The translations under genes and the position numbers were made by a program. From the NCBI RefSeq assembly GCF_021531315.1, contig NZ_JAFBIQ010000008.1, positions 23,426 through 87,425 of the forward strand: 64,000 bases of DNA. Reading direction: 5' to 3'. How positions within the stretch are numbered: position 1 is the stretch's first letter; every line of letters starts with the position of its first letter. The notes under the pieces were generated by a model. That model saw nothing but the letters and a program-made list of their open reading frames with translations. It searched no databases and had not been told where the DNA came from. Shown here piece after piece: positions 51,674-59,809 of the stretch. The DNA comes from Oscillibacter valericigenes (GTDB taxonomy: Bacteria > Bacillota > Clostridia > Oscillospirales > Oscillospiraceae).

Positions 51674-52288
51674 TCAGCCCCTCCTTCCGGGAATTTGCAG
51701 CGTCATGCGGCAGCACAGGCGGTCGAGGTCCTCGTCCGTCGCCGCGCCGATGCGCATCTTCGCGCCGCAGTCCTCGCAGACGAGGTCCACGGCGGCAGGG
51801 CGCACCTGCATCCGATAGCGCTCGCTGCCGCAGGCACAGCTGATGCCGTGCGGACGCGCGGCGATCTCCTTCAGCTCGCTGAGCACCTCATACATGATGA
51901 CCGTGTCGGTGAAGGCCGCGGGGCTTTCGCCCTGCGCGGATTGCTTTTCCGCTGTGATCTGCAATTGCGCGAGCGCGCGCTCCACGGCGTACTCCTCCCC
52001 AATGAAGCAGCAAAGCTCGGAGGTCTCGGGGCAGGCGAGGCCGATGCCCTCGCCGTCGAGCAACCTATCCGCGCCGCACTCCGCCAGATGCTCGCCGCCG
52101 CACACGCCGCAGGGCACGCTGACGCGGAATTTTTCCCCATCAAAATCAATTTGCAGCTCGCTCTTGCCGCACGCGCAGGGCACGTTCGCGCCCGACGCGG
52201 CCAGCGCGAAGCGCGAGCGCCGCGCGATGACAGGCTTTTTGCACCGCGGGCACAGGTAGCCGACGGCGCGCATTTCTTCTCTCACCAT
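51674..52288 (-). CDS. Zinc-ribbon protein of unknown function
   Basis: The 204-residue soluble protein has three to four Cys pairs: CPRCKKPV near residue 12, CACG at ~39, CGVCGGEH at ~60, CACGSERY at ~160 and CEDCG at ~178. These suggest zinc ribbons or a rubredoxin-like metal site at each end. The middle is helical (ERALAQLQITAEKQ). No catalytic motif is recognised. ATG 52288 has GCGGAGG 5 nt upstream. It is the first gene of the nhaC-CDF-sirtuin operon, so a link to metal or ion homeostasis is possible. Confidence 0.72.
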   Translation of the reverse strand: MVREEMRAVGYLCPRCKKPVIARRSRFALAASGANVPCACGKSELQIDFDGEKFRVSVPCGVCGGEHLAECGADRLLDGEGIGLACPETSELCCFIGEEYAVERALAQLQITAEKQSAQGESPAAFTDTVIMYEVLSELKEIAARPHGISCACGSERYRMQVRPAAVDLVCEDCGAKMRIGAATDEDLDRLCCRMTLQIPGRRG

Positions 52289-52324
52289 AAAGACCTCCGC
52301 AAGAGGATAGTTTCCATTCTTTGT

Positions 52325-52353
52325 ATTATACATCGTCGGAGACAAAAAGCCAA
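52325..52353 (-). promoter_or_regulatory. Promoter of the zinc-ribbon/nhaC/CDF/sirtuin operon
   Basis: On the minus strand TTGGCT (52353-52348), a 17-bp spacer and TATAAT (52330-52325) precede the first gene by about 37 nt. Confidence 0.7.
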
Positions 52354-52417
52354 TCCCTTTTCTTTCCCCCTCCCGCGTTAAAAATTGCGGAAAGGTAGTG
52401 CAAAAAGCGAAAAGCTG

Positions 52418-52426
52418 TGCTATAAT
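52418..52426 (+). promoter_or_regulatory. Extended -10 promoter of proBAC
   Basis: TGC-TATAAT (52418-52426) is a strong extended -10 element, with a poor -35 (GTGCAA at 52398-52403). It lies 43 nt upstream of proB. Confidence 0.7.
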
Positions 52427-52469
52427 ACTAAGCACTTTTATTTGCTATTGCAGGAAAGGGGCTTTTCTT

Positions 52470-53240
52470 ATGCGTATCGTTGTCAAGGTAGGCACCTCCA
52501 CGCTCGCCTACGCCACGGGGCGGATGAACATTCAGCGCGTGGAGCGGCTGTGCAAGGTCCTCAGCGACCTCAAAAACGCGGGACACGAGATCATCCTCGT
52601 CTCCTCCGGCGCCATCGGCATGGGCTTCGGCAAGCTCAACCTGCCGGGCCGCCCGCAGGATATGCCCACCAAGCAGGCGTCGGCGGCGGTCGGCCAGTGC
52701 GAGCTGATGTATGTCTACGACAAGCTCTTCACCGAGTATAACCACACGGTCGCCCAGCTGCTCATCACCGCGCCGGACATTGCCGACGGCGGCAGCCGCA
52801 AGAAAAACTTCCACAACACGATGGACCGCCTGCTCGAGCTGGGCGCGCTGCCCGTCATCAACGAAAACGACACCGTCTCCACCGAGGAGATCGCCGTGGG
52901 CGACAACGATACGCTCTCGGCCATCGTCGCCGCCACCGTCTCGGCGGACCTTTTGATTTTGCTCTCGGACATCGACGGCCTGTATGACGGCGACCCGCGC
53001 AAAAATCCCGACGCGAAGCTCATTCCCACAGTGGCGGCCATCGACGAGCGCATCATCGCCCTCGGCGGCGGCAGCGGCTCGGGGCTCGGCACGGGCGGCA
53101 TGGCCACCAAGCTCACGGCGGCACAGGTCGCCACCGCGGCGGGCTGCGAAATGGTCATCGCCAACGGCGAAAAGCCGGAGCTTATGTATGAGATCATCGC
53201 GGGCGAACAGGTCGGCACCCGCTTTCTGGTGGGGAGGTAA
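52470..53240 (+). CDS. proB: Glutamate 5-kinase (short form without PUA domain)
   Basis: The 256-residue amino-acid kinase phosphorylates glutamate, the first step to proline. IVVKVGTSTLA, ILVSSGAIGMGFGKL, PVINENDTVSTEE, LLILSDIDGLYDGDPRKNP and GTGGMATKLTAAQVA are all present. The C-terminal PUA domain of longer enzymes is absent. ATG 52470 with GGAAAGGGG upstream is used. proA starts 6 nt downstream. Confidence 0.95.
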   Translation: MRIVVKVGTSTLAYATGRMNIQRVERLCKVLSDLKNAGHEIILVSSGAIGMGFGKLNLPGRPQDMPTKQASAAVGQCELMYVYDKLFTEYNHTVAQLLITAPDIADGGSRKKNFHNTMDRLLELGALPVINENDTVSTEEIAVGDNDTLSAIVAATVSADLLILLSDIDGLYDGDPRKNPDAKLIPTVAAIDERIIALGGGSGSGLGTGGMATKLTAAQVATAAGCEMVIANGEKPELMYEIIAGEQVGTRFLVGR

Positions 53241-53246
53241 CAGCGT

Positions 53247-54503
53247 ATGACGACGATCGAACTGCTGCAAAAAACACGCGCCGCGCGCGCGGGCATCGCC
53301 AACGCCGGCGCGGAGGAAAAGAACGCGCTGCTCCTCGCCATGGCGGAGAGCCTGCAAGCGCACTGCGCGGATATTCTCGCCGCGAACGCCGAGGATATGG
53401 CCGCCGCGCGGGGTCACATCACCGAGGTCATGCTCGACCGCCTGCGGCTCGACGAAAATCGCATCGCGGCGATGGCCGACGGCATCCGCGACACTGTGAA
53501 GCTCCCCGACCACACGGGCCGCGTTTTGAGCGAGGTCGTGCGCCCGAACGGCATCGTCATCGACAAGGTGCAGGTGCCGCTGGGCTTCGTCGCCATCATC
53601 TACGAAAGCCGCCCCAATGTCACCTCCGACGCTGCGGCGCTCGCCATCAAGAGCGGCAATGTCTGTATGCTCCGCAGCGGGAAGGAAGCCTTCCGCAGCG
53701 CCCGCGCCATCGTCACGGCGCTCAAGGCGGGCATCGAAAAGGCGGGCGGCAACGGCGACATCGTCAACATCGTTGAGGACACCAGCCACGCCTCGGCGCA
53801 GGAGCTGATGACCGCCAACGGACTGGTCGACCTGCTCATCCCGCGCGGCGGCGCGGGGCTCATCCGCGCCTGCGTGGAGAATGCCACCGTCCCCTGCATC
53901 GAGACGGGCACCGGCATCTGCCATGTCTATGTGGACAGGGACGCCGACCTCCAGAAGGCGCTCGCCATCATCGTCAACGCCAAGACCAGCCGACCCTCGG
54001 TGTGCAACGCCGAGGAGGTCTGCCTCGTCCACCGCGACATTGCGGAGCAATTCCTGCCGCAGCTGAAAAAGGCGCTGGTCGAGGACCGTCAAGCCGCGGG
54101 CCTTGCCCCCGTCGAGCTGCGGCTCGATCCCGCCGCCGCCAAGATCATCGACGGCACGGCGGCGGGCGCGCGCGACTTCGACACCGAATTTTTGGATTAC
54201 ATCCTCGCCGTCGGCGTGGCGGACAGCCTCGACGCCGCCATCGCCCACATCGCCGCGCACTCCACCCACCACAGCGACTGCATCGTCACCGAGGACGCCG
54301 CGGCGGCGAAAAAATTCACCGAGCTGGTGGACAGCGCCGCGGTCTATGTCAATGTCTCCACGCGCTTTACCGACGGCGGCGAGTTCGGCCTCGGCTGCGA
54401 AATGGGCATTTCCACGCAAAAGCTCCACGCCCGCGGCCCCATGGGGCTCGACGAGCTGAGCACCTATAAATATGTCATCCGCGGTGACGGACAGGTCCGT
54501 TAA
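53247..54503 (+). CDS. proA: Gamma-glutamyl phosphate reductase
   Basis: The 418-residue ALDH-fold enzyme reduces glutamyl-5-phosphate to the semialdehyde with [44 protein letters not shown], the catalytic Cys in [12 protein letters not shown], and [29 protein letters not shown] are all conserved. Length is typical. It sits between proB and proC in one operon. Confidence 0.96.
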   Translation: MTTIELLQKTRAARAGIANAGAEEKNALLLAMAESLQAHCADILAANAEDMAAARGHITEVMLDRLRLDENRIAAMADGIRDTVKLPDHTGRVLSEVVRPNGIVIDKVQVPLGFVAIIYESRPNVTSDAAALAIKSGNVCMLRSGKEAFRSARAIVTALKAGIEKAGGNGDIVNIVEDTSHASAQELMTANGLVDLLIPRGGAGLIRACVENATVPCIETGTGICHVYVDRDADLQKALAIIVNAKTSRPSVCNAEEVCLVHRDIAEQFLPQLKKALVEDRQAAGLAPVELRLDPAAAKIIDGTAAGARDFDTEFLDYILAVGVADSLDAAIAHIAAHSTHHSDCIVTEDAAAAKKFTELVDSAAVYVNVSTRFTDGGEFGLGCEMGISTQKLHARGPMGLDELSTYKYVIRGDGQVR

Positions 54504-54516
54504 GGGGGAACGCTTT

Positions 54517-55320
54517 ATGGCAAAAAAATATGAGGCCGGCTTCATCGGCGCCGGCAATATGGGCGGCGCGCTCGCGCTCGCCGCGGCAAAGCAGGTCGGC
54601 GGAGACCGCGTCGCGGTCGCCTGCTCCACGCGGGAACGCTCCGAAGCCGCCGCGCAGCGGCTCGGCTGCACGGCGGAAACGCCGCAGCGCATCCTCTCGG
54701 ACAGCCGCTTCGTCTTTCTCGGCGTCAAGCCGCAGATGGTCGTCGGCGTGGTCGAGGGCCTCAAGGCGGATATTCTGGCCTCCGAGGGCATCTTCGTCTC
54801 CATGCTCGCGGGCGTGAGTCTCGAGAAGCTCGCGCTGCTGCTCGGCGCGGACAAGAAGATCCTCCGCATCATGCCCAACACGCCCTGCGCCGTGGGGCAG
54901 GGGCTGATCGTTTACGCGGCGAACGAGCGTGTGAGCGAGGATGAGCTTTGCGCTTTCCGCACCCTGATGTCTCACGCGGGCGCGCTCGACGCGCTGAGCG
55001 AGCAGCTGATCGACGCGGCGAGCGCCGTTTTCGGCTGCGGCCCCGCCTACGCCTATCTCATGGTCGAGGCGCTTGCCGACGGCGGCGTAAAGAACGGCCT
55101 GCCCCGCGCCAGGGCGCAGCGCTACGCCGCGCAGATGCTCCTCGGCAGCGCGGAAATGGTGCTGCGCAGCGGCAAGCACCCCGGCGCACTCAAGGACGAG
55201 GTGTGCAGCCCCGGCGGCAGCACCATCGCGGGCGTCGCCGCGCTCGAGCGCGGCGGCTTTCGCAGCGCCTGCATCGCGGCGGTAGACGCCGCGGTGGAAA
55301 AAACCAAACAGCTCGGATGA
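54517..55320 (+). CDS. proC: Pyrroline-5-carboxylate reductase
   Basis: The 267-residue enzyme completes proline synthesis. The Rossmann loop AGFIGAGNMGGALA, VFLGVKPQM, ILRIMPNTPCAVGQG and the C-terminal signature LKDEVCSPGGSTIAGVAALERGGFR are present. ATG 54517 with AAGGGGGAAC upstream is preferred over ATG 54472, which overlaps proA. It ends the proBAC operon. Confidence 0.95.
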   Translation: MAKKYEAGFIGAGNMGGALALAAAKQVGGDRVAVACSTRERSEAAAQRLGCTAETPQRILSDSRFVFLGVKPQMVVGVVEGLKADILASEGIFVSMLAGVSLEKLALLLGADKKILRIMPNTPCAVGQGLIVYAANERVSEDELCAFRTLMSHAGALDALSEQLIDAASAVFGCGPAYAYLMVEALADGGVKNGLPRARAQRYAAQMLLGSAEMVLRSGKHPGALKDEVCSPGGSTIAGVAALERGGFRSACIAAVDAAVEKTKQLG

Positions 55321-55416
55321 AATGCTGAGCGATCAAGCGCCGCCGTGCGCGCGGAGCTTGCCCGCCTGCGGGAGCTGACCGCCAACGGCGAGTCCTTGAC
55401 AAAAAGCTGGATGTGA
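55321..55416 (+). pseudogene. Possible 3' remnant of a coding sequence
   Basis: After the proC stop the same frame stays open for 31 codons, AERSS...ELARLRELTANGESLTKSWM, and ends at a TGA at 55414-55416. The amphipathic, coding-like end has no convincing start (GTG 55348 lacks an SD). It may be the last part of a decayed gene, perhaps the regulator that often precedes DUF2812 genes. Confidence 0.3.
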
Positions 55417-55433
55417 AAGGAGAGGAAACGACG

Positions 55434-56057
55434 ATGGGCGATGTGAAAAAGATCCGGTGCGCACCGGCCTGCCTGCTCGATCCTGAGAAGCTGGAGCGGC
55501 AGCTCAACCGACTCTCCGCCGAGGGCTGGCAGCTGGAGGGCAGCGGCTGGTTCTCTCTCCGCTGCCGCCGCGGCGAGCCGAATGAGTACCGGTATCGTGT
55601 GCAGTATCTTTATGAGTCCCGCGACGACCAGAAGGACGACTATGTGCGCGCCCTTGCCGGGATGGGCGTGGAATTGGTCATGGATCTCCGGGGCTTTCTC
55701 ATCCTGCGCAAACGGAACGACGGCACACCGTTCGAGCTTTTCTCCGATCGCGACTCGCAGATCACGAGCGAGAAGCGATACCTCAGGACGCGCGGCCTGC
55801 TTGCGGCATTTTGGCTGGTCCTTGCGGCGAGAGCGCTGCACAGAGCGGCGGTGTGGTATCGGTACATACTCGAATACACTGCGGACGGAACGGCGGAAAG
55901 CGGGATCGATCTCCTGCATTCGTGGGCAGAGCGCATCTTTGCGGACGGCCTTCTTGGACTGCTGTGGCTTGCAATGGGCGTCGGCTTTTTCTTGCAGGCG
56001 TACCGCTCCGTGAAGCGGCTCCGAAGGCTGCGGCAGGCGCGGCTCATCGAAGAATAA
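55434..56057 (+). CDS. DUF2812 membrane protein
   Basis: The 207-residue protein has a cytoplasmic DUF2812 domain (PEKLERQLNRLSAEGWQLEGSG through RYRVQYLYESRDDQKDDYVRALAGMGVELVMDLRGFLILRK). Two transmembrane segments follow at ~125-145 and ~175-195, with a Arg-rich end. The family is often found beside PadR regulators; none is intact here. ATG 55434 has AAAGGAGAGG 8 nt upstream. Function is unknown. Confidence 0.82.
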   Translation: MGDVKKIRCAPACLLDPEKLERQLNRLSAEGWQLEGSGWFSLRCRRGEPNEYRYRVQYLYESRDDQKDDYVRALAGMGVELVMDLRGFLILRKRNDGTPFELFSDRDSQITSEKRYLRTRGLLAAFWLVLAARALHRAAVWYRYILEYTADGTAESGIDLLHSWAERIFADGLLGLLWLAMGVGFFLQAYRSVKRLRRLRQARLIEE

Positions 56058-56059
56058 AA

Positions 56060-56090
56060 GAAAACCGGCTCTCCGAGCCGGTTTTCTTTA
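56060..56090 (+). terminator. Terminator after the DUF2812 gene
   Basis: A 12-bp perfect stem (56060-56071 and 56075-56086) has a TCC loop and TTT. Confidence 0.82.
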
Positions 56091-56147
56091 TGCGCTTTTC
56101 ACAGGATAAGCATGAGAGAATGTTGTCCGGCAATTTGCGCAAATCCA

Positions 56148-56175
56148 TTGCCTTTTCGCGGCAAAAAGCTATAAT
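56148..56175 (+). promoter_or_regulatory. Promoter of the cation/proton antiporter gene
   Basis: TTGCCT (56148-56153), a 16-bp spacer and TATAAT (56170-56175) lie 60 nt upstream of the start. Confidence 0.72.
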
Positions 56176-56235
56176 AATGCCTTGGTATGCCAATGACAAG
56201 ATGCGTTTTGCACGAAAAGAAAGGACGCCGCGCCG

Positions 56236-57573
56236 ATGTACGCTTTGCTCAATGTTGCCTTCGCCCTGCTCACGGGGCTTTTGATGACCCGTATTTTCTC
56301 CCGCTGGCACCTGCCCGATGTCACGGCCTTTCTGGTCGCGGGCGTGCTGATCGGGCCGTTCTGCCTCGGCAGGCTCGGCCTCGTGGGCGTCGGCTTCCCG
56401 GATTATGAGAGCGTCGCTGCCCTTGGAACCCTCTCCGATGTGGCGATGGGCTTCATCGCCTTCGCCATCGGCAACGAGTTCCGGCTTGAGGATCTGCGCA
56501 AAACGGGCCGTCAGGCCTTCGTCATCGGCGTCGTGCAGGCGTTGACCGCCGCCGTGCTGGTGGATCTCGCCCTGCTCGCCTTCCATTTCCTGCGCCCCGA
56601 CCTTCTCACCGCTCCCGCCGCCATCACGCTCGGCGCGATCGCCACGGCGACGGCACCCGCCGCTACGCTGATGGTCGTGCGCCAGTACAAGGCAAAGGGC
56701 CCCCTCACGAGCCTTCTGCTGCCCATCGTCGCGCTGGACGACGCGGTGGGACTGGTGGTGTTCGCGGTCAGCTTCGGCGTCGCCAAGGCGATGATCAGCG
56801 GTGCGCTGAGCATCGTCTCCGTGCTCGTCAACCCCCTCGTCGAGATCGTGCTCTCGCTGCTGCTCGGTATGCTCGCGGGCATCGTACTCACATGGCTGGA
56901 GGCCATGTTCCACTCCAACCGCAACCGTATGTCTGTGACCATCGGCTTCGTGGTGCTGACGGTCGCGCTCTCGCGGCTGGAATGGGAGCTTGGCGAGGTC
57001 ATCGTCGGCTTCTCCCCGCTGCTCGTGTGCATGATGCTCGGCACGGTGTTCTGCAACATCTGCCCGCTCTCCGAGGACCTGATGGACCGCGCGGACGACT
57101 GGTCTGCCCCGCTGCTGGCGGTATTCTTCGTCATCAGCGGCGCGGAGCTGCGGCTGGAGGTGTTCGGCGAGCTGACGATGGTGCTCGTCGGCGTCGTCTA
57201 CATCATCTTCCGCAGCGCGGGCAAATATTTCGGCGCGCGCTTCTCCGCCAAGGCGGTCGGCTGCGATGAAAAGACCGTCAAATATCTCGGCATCACGCTG
57301 CTGCCGCAGGCGGGCGTGGCGCTGGGGATGTGCGTGAGCGCGCAGGCGCTCGGCGCGGCGGACGGGCTGCTCGTGCGCAACATCGTGCTCTTCTCCGTGC
57401 TGATCTACGAGCTGGTCGGCCCGCTGCTGACCAAGGAGGCGCTGACCGCCGCCGGCGAGATCACCGCCAAGCCCAGGGAGGTGCTCGAGCGCCGCGCCAA
57501 GGCGCTGGCCGAGGCGGGAACGAAGGAGTTCCTCGAAGAGCGCGAGGAAAGAAAGCAGAAAAAACAGAAATAA
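56236..57573 (+). CDS. CPA-superfamily cation:proton antiporter
   Basis: The 445-residue protein has about 12 helices with HLPDVTAFLVAGVLIGPF (the family's second-helix motif), GFIAFAIGNEFRLEDLRK, GAIATATAPAATLMVVRQYKAKG and the ion-site LPIVALDDAVGLVVFAVSFG, which has the Asp-Asp pair of electrogenic exchangers. The tail of ~45 residues is charged and helical, without a TrkA-N domain. It exchanges Na+ or K+ for H+. AAAGAAAGGA lies about 9 nt before the ATG. Confidence 0.9.
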   Translation: MYALLNVAFALLTGLLMTRIFSRWHLPDVTAFLVAGVLIGPFCLGRLGLVGVGFPDYESVAALGTLSDVAMGFIAFAIGNEFRLEDLRKTGRQAFVIGVVQALTAAVLVDLALLAFHFLRPDLLTAPAAITLGAIATATAPAATLMVVRQYKAKGPLTSLLLPIVALDDAVGLVVFAVSFGVAKAMISGALSIVSVLVNPLVEIVLSLLLGMLAGIVLTWLEAMFHSNRNRMSVTIGFVVLTVALSRLEWELGEVIVGFSPLLVCMMLGTVFCNICPLSEDLMDRADDWSAPLLAVFFVISGAELRLEVFGELTMVLVGVVYIIFRSAGKYFGARFSAKAVGCDEKTVKYLGITLLPQAGVALGMCVSAQALGAADGLLVRNIVLFSVLIYELVGPLLTKEALTAAGEITAKPREVLERRAKALAEAGTKEFLEEREERKQKKQK

Positions 57574-57577
57574 CGGG

Positions 57578-57615
57578 AAGAGCGACGAAAGCCGAAGCTT
57601 TCGTCGCTCTTTTCC
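57578..57615. terminator. Terminator between the antiporter gene and selD
   Basis: A 15-bp perfect stem (57578-57592 and 57597-57611) has a CGAA loop and TTTTCC. It serves both convergent genes. Confidence 0.9.
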
Positions 57616-57618
57616 TGT

Positions 57619-58665
57619 TCAGTCAAACTCCAGCGCGCTCTCGCCCTGCGGCAGCACCTCACCGACGACGGCGCTCCACGGCGCGAAAGGACGGAGCCTT
57701 TCGAGCAGTTTCTCCGCGTCCGCGCGCGGCAGCGCCGCGAGCAGCCCGCCCGAGGTCTGCGGATCGGCGGCAAGGTCGAGCCTTGCGCGCTGCGCGCCGT
57801 CGAGCACGCGCAGCTGCGGCTTGACATAGTCGCGGTTGCGGTACGCGCCGCCCGGCACGATGCCCATGTCGGCCAGCTCCTCCGCTTGCGGCAGCAGCGG
57901 CAGCGCCGCGCCGTGCAGCCGTATGGTAACATTTGAGCCGCTCGCCATCTCGTAGCCGTGGCCGAGCAGGCCAAAGCCCGTCACATCGGTGCAGGCGTGG
58001 ACATTCTCGACCTCGCGCACCGCCTGCGCCGCCCTCGCGTTGAGCGTTGCCATGCTCTCGTAGGCGGCGCCGCGCGCCTCGTCGGAGGCGAGGCCCGCCT
58101 TGAGCGCGGTCGTGATGACGCCGACGCCGAGGCGCTTGGTGAGCACGAGCACATCGCCCGTCTGCGCGCCGATATTTTTGAGAATGTGGCGCGGATGGAC
58201 AAAGCCCGTGACGCACAGGCCGTACTTCGGCTCGTCGTCCTGAATGGTATGCCCGCCGGCGATGATGCAGCCGGCCTCCACGGCCTTGTCGTGCCCGCCC
58301 TCCAAAATAGCGCGGACGGTATCGAGCGGAAGGCAGCTCGGCACGCACAGGAGGTTCATTGCGAGCTTCGGCACACCGCCCATGGCGTACACGTCCGAAA
58401 GGGCGTTCGCCGCGGCGATCTGCCCGAAGAGGTAAGGATCGTCCACGATGGGCGTAAAGAAGTCCACCGTTTCGATCACGGCCACATCGTCCGACACGCT
58501 GTAAACACAGGCGTCGTCGCTGCTGTCGTAGCCCACCAGCAGCCGCGGGTCAAACACATTGGGAAGACCCTCTAAAATTTTTGACAGGGCACCCGGCCCC
58601 AGCTTTGCCGCTCAACCGGCGGCGGAGGTCATTTGCGTGAGCCGAAGATCACGGTTCTGCTCCAT
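57619..58665 (-). CDS. selD: Selenide, water dikinase, itself a selenoprotein (in-frame UGA = Sec18)
   Basis: SelD makes selenophosphate from selenide and ATP. The frame runs from ATG 58665 (AAAGGAGG about 9 nt upstream) through a UGA at 58614-58612 to the TGA at 57621-57619, 348 residues. The N-terminus reads LRLTQMTSAAGU-AAKLGPG, which aligns with RLTQYSHGAGCGCKI of E. coli SelD, so the UGA stands exactly at catalytic Cys17. Downstream LLVGYDSSDDACVYSV, GGHTIQDDEPKYGLCVTG and TDVTGFGLLGHGYEM are typical. A stop-to-stop caller would truncate it to a GTG start at 58557. It follows the LysR gene by 36 nt. Confidence 0.93.
58585..58601 (-). promoter_or_regulatory. Candidate SECIS hairpin of selD
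   Basis: Ten nt after the UGA the message can form a 6-bp stem (58601-58596 with 58590-58585, two G-U pairs) with the G-rich loop CGGGU. Bacterial SECIS elements lie directly behind the UGA and need a G-containing loop, so this is the best candidate, judged by eye. Confidence 0.5.
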
Positions 58666-58701
58666 TGCCGTCTGCCTCCTTTCTATCGTGAAATAGTCAA
58701 G

Positions 58702-59613
58702 CTACACGCTCGCCGCGGCCTGCTGCCGAACCAGCTCGGCAAAGGAGCGGGCCGCCGCGCTCATGGGACTTTTTCTGCGCCACGCCATGTAGATGCTGCG
58801 CCGCACGGGCGCCTTGTCCAGCTCAAATTGCAGCACCCTTCCGGCCTCGACCGCCTCGCGCACCGCGAGCGCGGAGAGCACGGAAACCCCCATGCCCTCG
58901 GCGACCAGCCGCTGCATAACAACGGGGTCGGAGACATAGGCCACCGTGCGGATCACATGGGGATCAAAGCGGATCTCACTGAGATAGTTGTCGATGACCT
59001 TCTGCGTGCCGCTCCCGCGCTCGCGGAAGATGACCGGCTCGGTGAACAGCTCGCGCCCGAGCGCGCCGCGCGCCTTGAGCGCGGCAAAGTGGGGCGTGTT
59101 CGGCGTGATCATCACCAGGTGGTCCTCGGCGATGGGCGCGTAGATGAGGTCCTGCCGGTCGTCGGAGCTGCCGACAAAGCCGAGCTGAATGTCGCCGTCG
59201 AGCAGCAGCTGCTGCACCTTGGCGCTGTCGCCGCAGCGGAGCGTGCAGCGAAATTCGGGCCTTTCCTTGGCAAAGAGCGCCATGTAGCGCGGCAGCAGGC
59301 TCTGCGCCGGCACGGTGGACGCGCCGAGCGTCAGCTCCAGCGCGCTGTCGAGCGCGACATCGAGCCACAGGGCGCTGCAACGGGCGAGAATATCCTGCGC
59401 GTACTGGTAGACACGCTTGCCCTCGCTCGTGAGCAGCAGCCGCCGCTTGCTCTCGCGGCGGAAAAGCTTGATGTGCAGCAGCTCCTCCAGCGCGCGGATA
59501 TTGTCGCTCACCGTGGACTGGGCGAGATAGAGCCTGTCCGCCGCGGCGGTGAAGCTGCCGGCGTCCACGACGGCGACGAAAATTTCAAGCTGGCGAAAAT
59601 TCAGACGGTCCAT
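58702..59613 (-). CDS. LysR-family transcriptional regulator of the selenium cluster
   Basis: The 303-residue protein has the LysR winged helix at residues 1-60 (MDRLNFRQLEIFVAVVDAGSFTAAADRLYLAQSTVSDNIRALEELL). The effector domain has LTLGASTVPAQSLLP, LGFVGSS, VIFRERGSGTQKVIDNYL and GMGVSVLSALAV. GSGT and related residues place it near the CysB/CysL-type or sulfur/selenium group. ATG 59613 has AAAGGAG 7 nt upstream; ATG 59676 overlaps the promoter. It is divergent from the cysteine desulfurase gene and probably binds the palindromes at 59705 and 61196. Confidence 0.9.
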   Translation of the reverse strand: MDRLNFRQLEIFVAVVDAGSFTAAADRLYLAQSTVSDNIRALEELLHIKLFRRESKRRLLLTSEGKRVYQYAQDILARCSALWLDVALDSALELTLGASTVPAQSLLPRYMALFAKERPEFRCTLRCGDSAKVQQLLLDGDIQLGFVGSSDDRQDLIYAPIAEDHLVMITPNTPHFAALKARGALGRELFTEPVIFRERGSGTQKVIDNYLSEIRFDPHVIRTVAYVSDPVVMQRLVAEGMGVSVLSALAVREAVEAGRVLQFELDKAPVRRSIYMAWRRKSPMSAAARSFAELVRQQAAASV

Positions 59614-59647
59614 CGCGCGGCTCCTTTCTCTTGGTCTTGATAATTCT

Positions 59648-59676
59648 ATTGTAGAGAGTGCGGCGCGCTTTGTCAA
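59648..59676 (-). promoter_or_regulatory. Promoter of lysR-selD
   Basis: On the minus strand TTGACA (59676-59671), a 17-bp spacer and TACAAT (59653-59648) form a near-consensus promoter. Confidence 0.82.
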
Positions 59677-59704
59677 ACGATTTTACGGAATTTCGCGCAT
59701 TTTC

Positions 59705-59721
59705 CATCGGAAAAACCGATG
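59705..59721. promoter_or_regulatory. LysR-type operator 1 (CATCGG-N5-CCGATG)
   Basis: This perfect 6-bp inverted repeat contains T-N11-A, the LysR core. Its centre (59713) is 60 bp from the -10 elements of both divergent promoters (59653 on the minus strand, 59773 on the plus strand). The same sequence, plus ATAAA, recurs at 61196. Confidence 0.75.
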
Positions 59722-59769
59722 ATAAATGCAGAGCAAACGGAAAAAGGAATTTCCAAAGTGCGCGCGGTG

Positions 59770-59778
59770 TGCTATGAT
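59770..59778 (+). promoter_or_regulatory. Extended -10 of the cysteine desulfurase gene
   Basis: TGC-TATGAT (59770-59778) without a good -35 is typical of activator-dependent promoters. It lies 31 nt upstream of the start. Confidence 0.6.
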
Positions 59779-59809
59779 GGTCAAAAAGGAAGGACGAGGA
59801 GGGGAGCGC

